Shown here one piece after another: positions 24,656-35,767 of a DNA stretch of 64,000 nt (the first letter of the stretch is position 1; each line of letters starts with the position of its first letter). The notes under the pieces are model-generated. The model did not search any database, was not told the origin of the DNA, and saw only the letters and a list, made by a program, of their open reading frames with translations. This DNA is from Euptelea pleiosperma (lineage: Eukaryota; Streptophyta; Magnoliopsida; Ranunculales; Eupteleaceae). The translations under genes and the position numbers were made by a program. The DNA lies in contig CM068549.1 in assembly GCA_035048495.1 (NCBI GenBank), positions 12,863,863 to 12,927,862 of the forward strand, in the 5' to 3' direction.

Positions 24656-25685
24656 CATATTGTATCGCCCTCCTGACATGTTGTTAGGGTGTTGGGTAAC
24701 TTGTTTGGGGTACCATTGATTTGTCGAGAGACGTTTGTAGCACGATACCGTTGTATGCTAAAAAATAATGATTACCTCTCTCTCTTCATGATCTCGGTAG
24801 GTAGGTGCTGCCACATCTCAGGCGTTAGGTGTCGATTCCTTCTTCTACGTAGGTAATGCTGAACTACATTAAGGAACCTAGCTTCTTGACTTGGGATAGT
24901 GTTCTTCGTAAAGTCAGCTCTCCTCTGCCACCAAACCAAACTCTCAGTGAAAGATCATGGTTAGGACGACAGAGTATACATGGGTCAAATGGATACACTG
25001 AACCCAAAAAAAAGAAAAAAAGAAAAACTTATGGTGGATGGCGGAAGGCCCAAATGGTGGCCATATTTAGGTACACATACCAATCCAGTCAATCATCTAA
25101 CTTATGCCTTGGGAACTAGACCTTTTAACTCATTTGTCTACCAGAATCAAAAACAAAAAAAAGGTGAAGAAGGTTTGAACAGGAAAAAGGAATAACCAAG
25201 AACAAAAGAAGCTAAACTGAAAATAAATGCAGATATTCTTTTTGACAATTTTCGGGTATAAATTATAGATCATACAGGACTCTTAAGACTTCAAGACATT
25301 CTTCCGGGTGTACAGGTACAGCAGCTCAACTTGTTACAAATACAAAGTGATACAAATGTGCAAGGGTAAGTTTATAGACCAAACCAGAATTCTGGTTTGA
25401 CGGAGTTGACAAATGCTGCTTGAATTTTTTTTCCTTTTTACATTCAATAATACAGAATCTTAGATAAAAGTGAGCCATTATAACAGTCAACAGCAGACTC
25501 TTCTCACGTCGGAAGGACATGGCTGGCAAGAAAAAAATTATTTGGAAGAACTCTGCATTCTGCAAGTGCAGCATGATAACTGCAGAAAATCGAAAATGTC
25601 TTCTACATGCAGTTGGAGGTCCTCAGAAGTCGGAAACTGAGGTTTCGAGAGGAAGCTCATCTGCTTTCCAGCTTGGAAAGTGAAA
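24656..25685. other. Intergenic region and PPR gene 3' side
   Basis: No gene was recognised. ORFs at 24856-25195 plus and 25326-25574 minus are short, low-complexity or unmatched. The part just below 25685 should hold the 3' untranslated region of the PPR gene. Confidence 0.5.
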
Positions 25686-28430
25686 TCAGTATTTCGGACT
25701 TGACATTCCCATCTGCTTCATCCACAAGGACCACTTAACAGCCTCTAGGAAGTTATCGTTTCTTTGCAGTGCACCAATGAGATTAATATAGGTTATCTGA
25801 TCAGGCTCAATACCGTTTTCTCTCATTTCCTTCACCACAGCAACAGCCTCTTCGACCATCCCAGCAACCCCATACGCCTTTATTAGTGTGTTGTAGCTGC
25901 ACAAATCAGGCCCCAGTCCACATTCCTTCAATTCAGTTAGTACGCCAGCAACTTCGTCAATCCACCCTTGCTCTCCATAAATATTGATCAGAATATTGTA
26001 TGTATAGTGGTCGGAAACACAACTTGATTCCTTCATCCTTTGCAACACGCTTCTGAATCTCTCGATTTGGCCTTCTTTCCCATATGCATCCAACATACAG
26101 TTGTAGGCTTCAAGGGAAACAGAAAATCCATTAAACTGCATTTTTCGAACACTTGATTGCATATTCTTCAAGTCCTTGTTTTGGCCATAGGCAGCTATAA
26201 TGGTATTGTAAGAGATCACGTCAGTCAATCCCCGTTTTCTGGCCATCCAAAACACCTTTCTAGCCTTCTTGAAAAGTTTTGCTTTTCCATAAACATCGAG
26301 CATGACATTGATGGTAATGGTATTTGGAGAAAAACCACGCTGAAGCATCTCATTGAAAATCCGAGACAGCTCGTCCAAAGGCAGGGCACGGGCACAACAG
26401 TTTATCATGCAGTTATACAATTCCTGATCCAACGAGACTCCACTTTTCAATATTCTATAGTACATTTCTGCCAACTTTTCTTGCATGCCACACTTTTGAT
26501 AAATCCGTAGCATGTCACGTAAAAGGAAAGTGTCTGGAATGATGCCCTTCTGCTTCTCCATTGTGTCTAAAACCAAACAAGCATCTTCCAAAGAACCGGC
26601 TTTGACGTACATCCTCACAACAATGCTATAGGCAACCATATCCAAGGAGATTCCTGAAGATTTCAACTTCAGATAGAGGTCCTTTGCTTCAGAGAATCGA
26701 CCCATGACACCATAGATGTCTATCATCGTGCACGTGATGTGCAAGTTTGGATTGGCATCTGACTTGGGCATTTGAGTGAATATTTTAATGGCATCCTCAT
26801 GATGACCTGATTCCTTGCATGAGCAAATTAACAAATGGTACAAGTTGTCCTCAAAAACGAGATCCTTCCACTTCTTATTCTGCAGCACTTGTAAAGCATC
26901 ATCAACCAAATAATGTTTCACATAGGCCATGACCAAAATCGAACATGAAGTCTGATCAACCAAAACATGTTCATAAGAAGAACCTTTCAAAACAAGAGGT
27001 ACTTTGTCTACCCTCCCCACCTTCTCGTATGCCTGTAGAAGAGTACTAAGGATTGAAGAATATTGGCACCCCATCCTCCTCATATCTTCCAGAGTTTCTG
27101 CCGCACCCTCTTCGTCCTTATGCTTGGCTTGCAAGTTTATCATCGTGAACAAGTTGGATGAGTTAGGTTCAAACCCCAATCGCTTGAGTTCCCTATAGCA
27201 CCACTCTGCCTCTTTGTAATTGTCGACTCTACCCCAACCTTCGATCATGGACCTGTAAGTTGTCTCATCAGGTTCCAATCCGACATTTCGGAGGTTTTGG
27301 AAGAGGTTCTGTGCAGCATCCATATTGGACACCTTTCCATAACCGGTGATCAATGTGTTGTATGTGACAATGTTCGGGGAAATCCCGGCTTCTTGCATTG
27401 ACATCAGTACCTGTTCAGCCTCCTCTAACTTGCCTCGCTGGCTATAAGCATTAAGCTGAACCAACCAATTCTCCAAATTTGGGAGCACTTTATCTGCTTT
27501 CATGAAGCCAATAATCTCCTCCGATTTATCATACAAACCCAGACGAGTATATATTGTGATCATTGCCGAGTAAGCAGATTGACATTGCAGTTTAAAGTTT
27601 CTCATTTGGTTAAAGGCGAACTCTGCTTCGGCAAGATTGCTACCCTTCTGGTAAAGATTCATGAGCATGCCAAAGGTGGCAAGATTAGGCCTAACCCCAT
27701 TTTCCAACATCAAATGGAACCACTTTGAACCCAAATCCCCAAGTCCTCTCTTATAACATGCATATATAAGTGTGTTAAAAACCTGAAAGTTGAGTTGGCG
27801 ACCGGAACTTGTAATCGCCTCTTGAACCAGTGTTTCAGCTGCTTTCCAATCCTCCTTCCTGCCCAACACTCGAAGAACTAAATTATAAGCAGTTACATTC
27901 TTTTTCACCTTTCCATTGCTTCTCATCCACTCAAAGAAGCTCAGAGTCTTGTCCTCGCTACACTGTTCAAGCTGCTTCAAGATAGTGTTGCAATGCTCGA
28001 CGCTTGAATTAGGCCCAATAGTAGCCAGAGCGGCCTCTAATTCCTTATCGATGACTCCCGTGTATGCAAATGAGTGTTCTTGTTCTTGTTCGGTTTTTCT
28101 AGAAGCAGACTTTGAAACTGTTTCTCCTTTAGTTGCTCTCTTCGCACCGCGAAATCTCTTCCAAAGATTTCGCCCGCTATTTTTAGCCTCACGATTATGA
28201 ATTGGGTTCTGCAAGATCAAACCATCCTCCCCAACTGAATTGGAGATGTCGACTAATTCCCTCGACAACAGAGAAACCCTAATGTGTTTGAGATTACTGA
28301 AGGGATTAACATTCAAGGCCCCAGTAATCTGAACACAACTAGGTAGAGACCTTCGATCAAAGTTCGCGAAAAGATTAGATTTCTGGGGTTCGTATATCTC
28401 CGACGCAGTGGAGAATTTCAAGGAGACCAT
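25686..28430 (-). CDS. BFA2: Pentatricopeptide repeat protein, BFA2-like, plastid
   Basis: An uninterrupted 914-codon, single-exon gene. The first 60 or so residues are rich in S, R and N with few acidic residues, as in a plastid transit peptide. From about residue 175 to the end it is built of tandem 35-residue P-class PPR motifs, for example VTYNTLITGYGK and DVISYNTIIAAYG. There is no E, DYW or SMR domain at the C-terminus, so an RNA-binding role and not editing is expected. Length and many segments (INCCARALPLDELS, KLFKKA, NIYGEQGWIDEVAGVL, KWSLWMKQMGM) match Arabidopsis At4g30825, which I recall as BFA2, needed for stable plastid atpH/atpF transcripts. That identity is from memory. The ATG at 28430 gives the family's usual length. 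No stop or frameshift was found. Confidence 0.93.
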   Translation of the reverse strand: MVSLKFSTASEIYEPQKSNLFANFDRRSLPSCVQITGALNVNPFSNLKHIRVSLLSRELVDISNSVGEDGLILQNPIHNREAKNSGRNLWKRFRGAKRATKGETVSKSASRKTEQEQEHSFAYTGVIDKELEAALATIGPNSSVEHCNTILKQLEQCSEDKTLSFFEWMRSNGKVKKNVTAYNLVLRVLGRKEDWKAAETLVQEAITSSGRQLNFQVFNTLIYACYKRGLGDLGSKWFHLMLENGVRPNLATFGMLMNLYQKGSNLAEAEFAFNQMRNFKLQCQSAYSAMITIYTRLGLYDKSEEIIGFMKADKVLPNLENWLVQLNAYSQRGKLEEAEQVLMSMQEAGISPNIVTYNTLITGYGKVSNMDAAQNLFQNLRNVGLEPDETTYRSMIEGWGRVDNYKEAEWCYRELKRLGFEPNSSNLFTMINLQAKHKDEEGAAETLEDMRRMGCQYSSILSTLLQAYEKVGRVDKVPLVLKGSSYEHVLVDQTSCSILVMAYVKHYLVDDALQVLQNKKWKDLVFEDNLYHLLICSCKESGHHEDAIKIFTQMPKSDANPNLHITCTMIDIYGVMGRFSEAKDLYLKLKSSGISLDMVAYSIVVRMYVKAGSLEDACLVLDTMEKQKGIIPDTFLLRDMLRIYQKCGMQEKLAEMYYRILKSGVSLDQELYNCMINCCARALPLDELSRIFNEMLQRGFSPNTITINVMLDVYGKAKLFKKARKVFWMARKRGLTDVISYNTIIAAYGQNKDLKNMQSSVRKMQFNGFSVSLEAYNCMLDAYGKEGQIERFRSVLQRMKESSCVSDHYTYNILINIYGEQGWIDEVAGVLTELKECGLGPDLCSYNTLIKAYGVAGMVEEAVAVVKEMRENGIEPDQITYINLIGALQRNDNFLEAVKWSLWMKQMGMSSPKY

Positions 28431-29109
28431 GATTTACAGAGGTCTCTAAGCAACTAAGTTGCATCAATTCGTTCACAATTTCAAAAGAAACAAGACAGAT
28501 TGGAGATGAACACTCCAGAATTGCAATATTGCAATCAGATAACAAATTTTTCTTAGAATTCAATTCAAATTTTAACTAAATTTGCAGATATTTTGATCGA
28601 AAACTAAACCCTAGAAATTTGGGCGTACCTGGGTAGTTGTTCAGATAATGGACGTTGAACTTGAAGCAATGGAGGAAATGGCTTGAACCTTTTCATTTGA
28701 ATGGGTAGGAGCATAGACCACATAATATCTCAATAGGGATAACGGGCCCCTGGATCCCACCAAAGAGATATTTTGCTCTTGATGATCAATCGATCTAATC
28801 CTAACCATCTGATCAGTGAGGCTGTCAGTTGATCAGGTTGATCAGATGACACTGGCTTTAGAACAATGTAGGGCTGGATCAGAACTAGTGATCCGGTAAG
28901 CTATTGGATTGGTTGTTTTCTGCGTATCGAATTTAACAGGTCCATCAATCAGATCGGTTCAATGTTGGGTCACCCGAGATCAATCCATAATGCTCCCTAT
29001 AGCTCGACTAATTTGGGCTGGATCCCATCCATTGAAACCTTATGGGCTTAGGATCGACTAGGACTACTTTTGGATCGGATCTGGATTGACCCAAATTGGA
29101 TCCATTGAT
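28431..29109. other. Upstream region of the PPR gene
   Basis: No second gene was seen. On the minus strand a donor-like CAG|GTACGC occurs near 28625, compatible with an intron in the 5' leader, but this is not established. Several GATCAGGTTGATC-like palindromic words lie at 28800-29000. Confidence 0.35.
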
Positions 29110-29458
29110 AGCCCTATCCAAGTTTTAAAAGGGGCCGTTATAACGGTATAACGAATGGGGGCATTACCGTTTTTTTGTTATAACGGATTGTAACACACGG
29201 CCAAAAACAGGAAAAATGGAAAACAAAGGAAAAAACAGATCTAAAATTCAAAATTTCAGTAAAAGTTATAATGGAAAATAACGAAAAATAATAGAAAATA
29301 ATGTGGTTTTTTTTTAACAAAATTATTCATAAAATAACGGTCGTTATTTTGGTTATAATATTTTTTGAGCATTAAAAAGGTATGTAATGTAACGGGGAGG
29401 TCTGTTTCCATTACTACGACTGTTATTTTCGTTATACCGGCCATTTTTTAAACCATGG
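29110..29458 (+). mobile_element. AACGG-rich MITE, copy A
   Basis: About 350 bp starting with CCAAGTTTTAAAAGGGGCCG and ending CGGCCATTTTTTAAACCATGG, so the ends are inverted repeats of each other. The interior is dense in TTATAACGG and its inverse. Related copies occur at 29632, 31856 and 42592. Confidence 0.7.
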
Positions 29459-29631
29459 CCTAATCTAATTTTTTTTTATTTTTTTAAATCGATGGTATCC
29501 GGGCCTCTTAAAGTACCTGACTAGTCAACCCTCCACACGTCCCAAGTGTTTTGGCAGAGCATTTGATGCGGACCCAGCCACTTCTTGTTATTCTTCCAGG
29601 GGGTGGCCCCAAGGAGAGTTGAACTCAGAAC

Positions 29632-29905
29632 CAAGGTTTAAAAGGGGCCGTTATAACAGGACGAGGGGCGTTACTGTTTTTTTCCATTATAACGGCCATT
29701 ATAATGAAAATAACGCTCATGGGCAAAAACAGATAATAATGGGAAAATGACAGAAAAACGGCGCCGGCAGATTTTCAAAAACGGAAAAAAAAAAAACGGT
29801 CGTTATTTTCTGGACGTTTTAACGGTACATAACTTAACGGGGGAGGTCTGAATCCATTATAACGGCCGTTATTTTCGTTACAATGGCTGTTTTTTAAAAC
29901 CATGC
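29632..29905 (+). mobile_element. AACGG-rich MITE, copy B
   Basis: Begins CCAAGGTTTAAAAGGGGCCG and ends GGCTGTTTTTTAAAACCATG, with the same TTATAACGG words inside. It lies only about 170 bp from copy A. Confidence 0.7.
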
Positions 29906-30513
29906 TCAGAACCTCTCGCTTTCTAAAGCAAAGTCCTGGCCATCATCACTCAACCCTTGGGGTTAACAATGGTCCTATCTACATATTCTACACTTCTAAG
30001 TTGGACCAATAGGGACATTTTCTTTCATATATATAAGACAAAGACATCAATCAAAATTAAAATTGTTTGACAGAGTGATGATTGGTTGGCCAGGAGACTT
30101 TGGTAGGTTGGTCACCCGTGATAGGCGGCCAACATACTAGAGTCTTATAGTCAGCCGAATCACCACAGCTGTTTGATTTGGGATTAGGATTCTAGCCCAA
30201 ACTCGAATGTTCTTGTTCTAAGGTCGAAGAAAGGGGCATTTTTGTCCTTAAAAAATTATTAGTCAATTTGGGTCAACAACAATCATAGGTCTATCAGAGA
30301 AAAACATTGTAATAAGGTGTGTGAGATGCACCACATCATTCTTGGTGTATCGATCTCCTCGCACAATCTCCCGGTTGTCACCGATTTTCATGTTTAGGGT
30401 GAATCAATTAGGATAATATCTCTTATCAATTTTGATATTGGATAAGATTGATTATGATTCGTTGCTAGGGTCAACGTAATCATATAGTTTATCAATAAAT
30501 TCATTTTACTTTC

Positions 30514-30524
30514 ATGGTATCAAA
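30514..30524 (+). other. Possible copia-type LTR end and primer-binding site
   Basis: TGGTATCAAAG directly after a CA end resembles the initiator-tRNA primer site (TGGTATCAGAGC) that follows Ty1/copia 5' LTRs. A matching LTR start or second LTR was not found, so this may be a remnant or coincidence. Confidence 0.35.
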
Positions 30525-30699
30525 GTTATTGTTCTTCTAAGAATAAACTCTATTGTTTCTGTCCATTTTTCAATAGGCGACATTAATATTGTCGTCCGCC
30601 GGGCCAGCATCACTGATTGTTGTTCACCACAGCCGCACCCCTGTTCTGCCTTGCTCTATTTTATTAGAGAGATTTATCACTTGTTAATCTCATGTAATA

Positions 30700-31253
30700 A
30701 AATTTGGGAGCTCATATTTGCACACCACATTTCCTTTCTTGGTGGACTCCTAGTCGGGGCACATCCCAAAAAAGAGAGATCTCTCTAAAACTTGGCTGAC
30801 CAGTGACCATACTGACAGCCCACAAAATGAGCCACATGGCACATTATTAGAGGACACTGACTGTATAGATGTTTGGCCAATCTCTAGGTGGACCTACAAA
30901 CCAAAATTCAACTTGATTAGTGATTTCCAAGTGTTGAATGGAGCCATTTTCATGGGCTGATTTCACCGTGGGAATTTGAGCATTATCAATCGTTATTTGG
31001 GGTACAAGATCGAAAGGTTTGAAATCACTAATCAAACTGATTTTTCATTTTTCGGTCCACCTAGGGATTGGCCAAACATCCATACGGTCAGTGTCCACTA
31101 AAAATATGCCACGTGACTCAATTTGTGAGCGGTCATTGACCATCACCTGTCAGCCAAGTTTTAGAGAGAGATCTCTGTTTTTGGGGTGTGCCCCAACTAG
31201 GAGAGTCCATCAGGAAAGGAAATGGGGTGTGCAAATAAGGGCTCCCTAAAATT
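30700..31253. mobile_element. Large G-box family foldback element
   Basis: A 554-bp near-palindrome, the longest of the family. The usual core (AAATCACTAATCAAAC and its inverse near 30913) and arms are present, but each arm is about 75 bases longer, with TTTGCACACC(A/C)CATTTCC and AGAGATCTCTCT segments that pair across the element. Only the right arm keeps CCACGTG (near 31109); the left has CCACATGG. RNA from either strand could fold into a hairpin with arms of roughly 250 bases. Confidence 0.8.
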
Positions 31254-31855
31254 GAACTTTTCTATATCAACACTTCCTTACATACGAATCCTTTTTCTGT
31301 AAAACTTTTTGTTGATCACCATATAGAACCTAATAGCAAAATATCGTCCAATGCAAATAGCTTCTACTTAGGGAGAATCAACCATGTCTTAGAGATGTCC
31401 ATGGACTACTACTCAGTGTGGCAATTTCAAATGGTTAGATGATGCAGTGGTTGAAGGAAAGGAAGGATTACATCCATGTCTACTACAACCAAGAAAAGTT
31501 CAAGATTATTAATTCTTGAAGTAGATTTAGATCTTTGATGGCGTCAGAGGACATAGTGGAGCTCAGTGTTGGATAGAGATGCTATGATGGCGTCAGAGGA
31601 CATATCTTAGCATACCTATTGGACTAGGGTTTTGTTGGATTGTGGAGTTAGACACCCAGATTGTTGAAATGAGAATCCGAGAATCCAAATGTATGATCTT
31701 TTCTGAATTTTTTTATCGCCCAGGAATGGAAAATGATCTAACGAGATTTGGTTCTAGAATCTTGTTATAGGGTTGGATGGTGTCAGGTACATATTGCCCC
31801 GATCTGAGATCAATATATCTACTTTTGAAAACAATGGGAGATTGGGTTATCTAAA
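31254..31855. other. Unassigned intergenic DNA
   Basis: No ORF, RNA gene or repeat that I could name. A phrase containing GATGGCGTCAGAGGACATA occurs twice, near 31536 and 31586. Confidence 0.4.
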
Positions 31856-32147
31856 CCATGGTTTTAAAAAACCGTGGATAACGAAAATAACGACCGTTAT
31901 TTTCTAGAAAAATTTGTGAAAAAGGCCGTTTTTTCCCATTATATTTCCGTTTTTGAAAATTTGAAATTCGAATTTCAAAATTCAAAATTTGAATTTCGGT
32001 GCTGTTTTTTCCATTATTTCCATTTTTTTTCATTATTTTCCATTTTGCCCCTGAGTGTTTTTTCTCGTTATAACGGAAAAAAAGCGGTAACATCCCCAGT
32101 CTGTTATACCGTTATTACGGCCCCCTTTAAACCTTGATCTAAACTGT
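31856..32147 (-). mobile_element. AACGG-rich MITE, copy C
   Basis: The same family in the reverse orientation: CCATGGTTTTAAAAAACCG at the left, and CGGCCCCCTTTAAACCTTG at the right end. The interior is rich in CGTTATTTT and GAATTTCAAAATTC words. Confidence 0.7.
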
Positions 32148-32967
32148 AAAGTTTATGAAAACAAAAAGAAAGCCTCCCTAAAGTTAACGTAGGGGTGTAC
32201 ATTTATAAAGTTTTTCAGGGGTAGCTGTAGGGTTGTCAAAGGGTCGGGCAGAGCCTAGCAGCCGGGACTGGCCAGGGTAGCTGTGGTGCCTTAGGAAGCC
32301 ACCTCAATTGCCTAATGGTTGAGCTGGGCCTGGCCAGGGGAGGGCCTAGCCCGACCCTATCCCTACCCTCGCTTACAAGTGTAAGGCCATAGCCCTTAGA
32401 GGGCCTGAACTGGCTAAGCCCTATCCTTATCTCAAGGGCTAGGGCCGGGTCAGGGTAGGGCCAGGGCCTAGAAGAAGAGTATTAAAAATTATAAAACTTC
32501 TAAGTAAAAAAAGTGGATGTTTGAATAATGGCAAGGCAACGTGTTTCCTCGGTTTAATCTATGTAGATTTTTCTACGTGCTACCGTAGCACCTCTGACTA
32601 GGATTTAATGTACAATAAAACATGTTCACACCCTAAATGCGTGCAAGTTCCTTTTTTTTACCTTTGCAAGCCATCGAAAACACGCCTTTCAAAATTTCAA
32701 ATGAAACATGATGAGCCAACCCATCATGGACCACACCTAAAGGCCCACAGCACAGACTAGCCCATTAATTCCCTAATAAAACTGTTCCCTTATTAATTTC
32801 AAATAATTAAGTGAATTGCTTATTTTAATAGCTTAATTGATCAAACTACACGTTATTATGATATCGGTGAATAATTATTTGATGTCTCAATCGGCAAGGC
32901 CCCTGGATGCACCGTGACGCAATTGGCATGATTTTAGTGTGGAATGCCAGATGCATCCGGTGTAAAA

Positions 32968-33112
32968 AGGGATGTAAATGGGCCGGGCCTCGGCCTTGAT
33001 TATGGTACGTAAATTTTGGATATGACCGAGCCCAAGACCCGATCTGATTCAATTCAGATTCAATTCAAATTCAGGACTGAAGTTTCTCATGGGCCAGCCC
33101 ATATACATCCCT
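32968..33112. mobile_element. Small hAT-like MITE, AGGGATGTA ends
   Basis: 145 bp with inverted ends AGGGATGTAAATGGGCC and GCCCATATACATCCCT. Flanks GGTGTAAA and GGTGTGAT agree in most positions, compatible with a decayed 8-bp target duplication, as in hAT elements. Confidence 0.65.
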
Positions 33113-33313
33113 AGGTGTGATTTCTTAGAGGGATGATGACTGGAGTCGCAATGGGAGGGCTGATTGAATTGTGAAGAATGGTTATGGGAGAAGTGTAAAT
33201 GGGTCTGTACAACACATTTATTTCCCCAGTTTTCAAACTTTCAACATTTTTTGCATTATGAGTATGAGATTGCTTTTCCTTATCATTTCAACCTAATAGA
33301 TGAGCATGACTTG

Positions 33314-33583
33314 TGTTAAACAACCATTTTCCCTAAAAGATCGACCTGTTGGGGAAAGGCAAAACAACTATGTATACAAACGGGTTGACAGACCAACACA
33401 ACATGTGCGAGGGAACACACCATCGGCTAACACTCCCCCTCAGCGGGAATACACTCCGTTGGAGTCTTGAACCCACGACTTACCAGGCCTTAAGGTTCTG
33501 ATACTATGTTAAATATCCATTTACCCCAAAAGATCGACTTGTTGGGGAAAGGCGAAACAACTATTATATAATCGGGTGGACGG
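33314..33583 (-). mobile_element. TRIM-like mini-retroelement, truncated
   Basis: A very small LTR element on the minus strand. A 119-bp unit at 33314-33432 starts TGTTAAA and ends GGCTAACA. Next to it on the internal side is a pyrimidine tract, CTCCCCCTC (a polypurine tract on the minus strand). A second copy of the unit begins at 33507, preceded by GTTCTGATACTA (33495-33506), close to the inverse of the copia/TRIM primer site. The second LTR is cut after about 75 bp. No coding capacity is present, as is normal for TRIMs. Confidence 0.65.
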
Positions 33584-33881
33584 ATTACAATTGGATATGA
33601 GAACAATGCAAATGATCAAACCATTAGGATCGTCAAAACCTCAACTTTGAGCTGTCGATCCCCAAAACAAACAAATCTCTCTCTTTCTCTCCCTCTCCAT
33701 CAACTATGTTATTAATTTAATTACATCAATTAATCCAAATGGGAAACGAAGTAGTTGAGAACCCACTCATAAAGCAAATACATTAAGTCCTGCAACAAAT
33801 AACAGCCTTTGTAGAATTATAATAGCACCACCCACCTTACCATTATCACCACCACCTCTCTCTCTCTCACTGTTCATTCAG

Positions 33882-33899
33882 ATATATATATATATATAT
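33882..33899 (+). promoter_or_regulatory. TATA box of the LRR gene
   Basis: A run of alternating TA about 85-100 bases before the chosen ATG, preceded by a CTCTCT pyrimidine patch at about 33857. Both are usual in plant core promoters. The run could also be just a microsatellite. Confidence 0.5.
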
Positions 33900-33982
33900 G
33901 TTCTCACTCAAGTCTTCTCATTTTATTGATTTCTTCCTTTAAGGTAGGAAGAGAGAGGGAGGTGCGATCATTTTCTCCCACC

Positions 33983-35767
33983 ATGGTCTTCAAGAAAACC
34001 TTGTACCTTCTACTCCAATTTGCAGTTTTAGCTCTTAGCCACCAATTCACTGGTGCACACCACCACCGACACTCCTTAGTCACTGACAAAGCTGCTCTTC
34101 TAGCCTTTAGAACTACCGTAACGTCCGACCCAGATTCTATTCTAGCAAACTGGAATAAAACCTCGCATGTTTGCAACTTCACTGGTGTCATTTGCGACAA
34201 ATGGCACCATCGGGTAATTCTACTCCGGCTCAATCATGCCAGTATTAAGGGATTGCTTTCCCCTTTCGTTGCTAATCTCACCGGCCTACGTAGACTTGAC
34301 CTCGCATATAACTACTTACATGGCTCTATTCCACCCGAATTCGGCTACTTACGACACCTACGTTACCTAAGGCTTGAGGGGAACGCTCTGCGTGGTCCAA
34401 TTCCGGAGACTTTCTCCCTCCTTCCCAATATTACTTATTTCAACATTGGAAGCAACTACTTAACAGGTACAATTCCAGCAATCATCTTCTCCAATTGCAC
34501 TTCCTTGCACGCTGTAGACTTCTCCAACAACTCCCTCACCGGCGAAATTCCAGCACAGATTGGAAACCCACCAGAAATATGGGTCATCAATTTATTTTTC
34601 AATAACTTGACTGGAAAAATTCCGGCGTCTGTATCGAACTTGTCAGAGTTGGTCTCTTTGGATGTCGAGAGCAACCATCTTTCTGGTGAATTGCCATCAG
34701 AAGCTGTAGTGAATCTACAATACATGGAGTTCCTTCATTTATCATACAATGATATGGTTAGCCATGATCACAACACTAATCTCGAGCCATTCTTCGACTC
34801 TCTCTTGAACTGCACCTATCTAGCTGAGATCGAATTGGCCGGTATGAGCCTTGGAGGAAGGTTGCCCAATTCCCTTGGTCAGCTTGGGAGTTATATATCA
34901 CAGATCCATCTAGAAGATAACCGAATCTTTGGATCAATCCCTCCAAGTATAGCAAACTTGAACCTGACGCTGCTCAACTTGTCAAGCAACCTTCTTAGCG
35001 GAACGATTCCAGGAGAGATTGGTCAGATGAACTACATAGAGCAGATAATCTTGTCTAACAACTCTTTAAGCGGTGCGATTCCAGCCACATTAGGAGAGAT
35101 TGCTTCAATTGGTTTGCTTGATTTATCGAGGAACATATTATCTGGTGAGATTCCGGCAAGTCTAGGAGATCTAAATCAACTGTATTTTTTATTCCTCAAC
35201 AACAACTTGCTTTCAGGGGCAATACCACCTAGCCTAGGTAGGTGTTGGAACGTGCACAAGCTAGACTTGTCCTATAACAGATTAACAGGAAACATTCCAC
35301 AAGAAATATCTGGACTCAGTGAAATCAGAATATTCCTGAATCTTTCACATAATCTTCTACAAGGGCCTTTGCCAATTGAGATTAGCAAGTTGGAATCAGT
35401 CCTAGAGATCGACCTGTCATCAAACAACTTCACTGGAAACATCTTTCCCCAAATATCGAGCTGTATTGCAGTAAAGTTGATCAATCTCTCACACAATTCT
35501 CTTCATGGGCCACTTCCAGAATCCATAGGTGATCTTCGAAACCTCGAGTGCCTTGACCTATCTAACAATTCCTTATCCGAAAACATCCCAATGAGCCTCA
35601 GTAAATGCCCTAGCCTCAAACTCCTGAATCTTTCGTTTAATAACTTTGATGGGTCGATACCCACCGGTGGCATCTTCAATTCAGTCACAAATCTTACGTT
35701 CTTAGGCAATCCGCATCTATGTGGCTCACTTCCAGGAATACCTAGTTGCTCGGAAATGCAACACTAG
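33983..35767 (+). CDS. LRR receptor ectodomain without membrane anchor or kinase
   Basis: Encodes 594 residues from the ATG in a good context (CCACCATGG), just after which comes a signal-peptide-like run (KKTLYLLLQFAVLALS). An upstream in-frame ATG at 33926 would put 19 polar residues before this signal, so it is not preferred. Next are an LRRNT cap (about residues 33-75, DKAALLAF...CNFTGVICD), a long array of plant-type leucine-rich repeats with many N-glycosylation sites, and a C-terminal cap FLGNPHLCGSLPGIPSC. Repeat pattern and many segments resemble Arabidopsis At2g24130, an LRR receptor-like kinase of about 980 residues. Here a TAG at 35765 ends the frame; the next 29 in-frame codons still read like a membrane helix (WFLIMVCSIVSASIF), and no kinase follows. 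It is a pseudogene or a secreted truncated receptor. Confidence 0.85.
   Translation: MVFKKTLYLLLQFAVLALSHQFTGAHHHRHSLVTDKAALLAFRTTVTSDPDSILANWNKTSHVCNFTGVICDKWHHRVILLRLNHASIKGLLSPFVANLTGLRRLDLAYNYLHGSIPPEFGYLRHLRYLRLEGNALRGPIPETFSLLPNITYFNIGSNYLTGTIPAIIFSNCTSLHAVDFSNNSLTGEIPAQIGNPPEIWVINLFFNNLTGKIPASVSNLSELVSLDVESNHLSGELPSEAVVNLQYMEFLHLSYNDMVSHDHNTNLEPFFDSLLNCTYLAEIELAGMSLGGRLPNSLGQLGSYISQIHLEDNRIFGSIPPSIANLNLTLLNLSSNLLSGTIPGEIGQMNYIEQIILSNNSLSGAIPATLGEIASIGLLDLSRNILSGEIPASLGDLNQLYFLFLNNNLLSGAIPPSLGRCWNVHKLDLSYNRLTGNIPQEISGLSEIRIFLNLSHNLLQGPLPIEISKLESVLEIDLSSNNFTGNIFPQISSCIAVKLINLSHNSLHGPLPESIGDLRNLECLDLSNNSLSENIPMSLSKCPSLKLLNLSFNNFDGSIPTGGIFNSVTNLTFLGNPHLCGSLPGIPSCSEMQH

Noticed and set aside
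28625..28640. Intron in the 5' leader of the PPR gene
   Set aside because: A donor-like site exists, but no clear acceptor could be chosen without transcript data.
31019..31249. Small ORF in the large foldback element
   Set aside because: It lies wholly in an inverted-repeat arm and has no protein-like features.
33926..33982. Upstream ATG for the LRR gene
   Set aside because: It would place 19 charged residues before the signal peptide; the ATG at 33983 has the better context.
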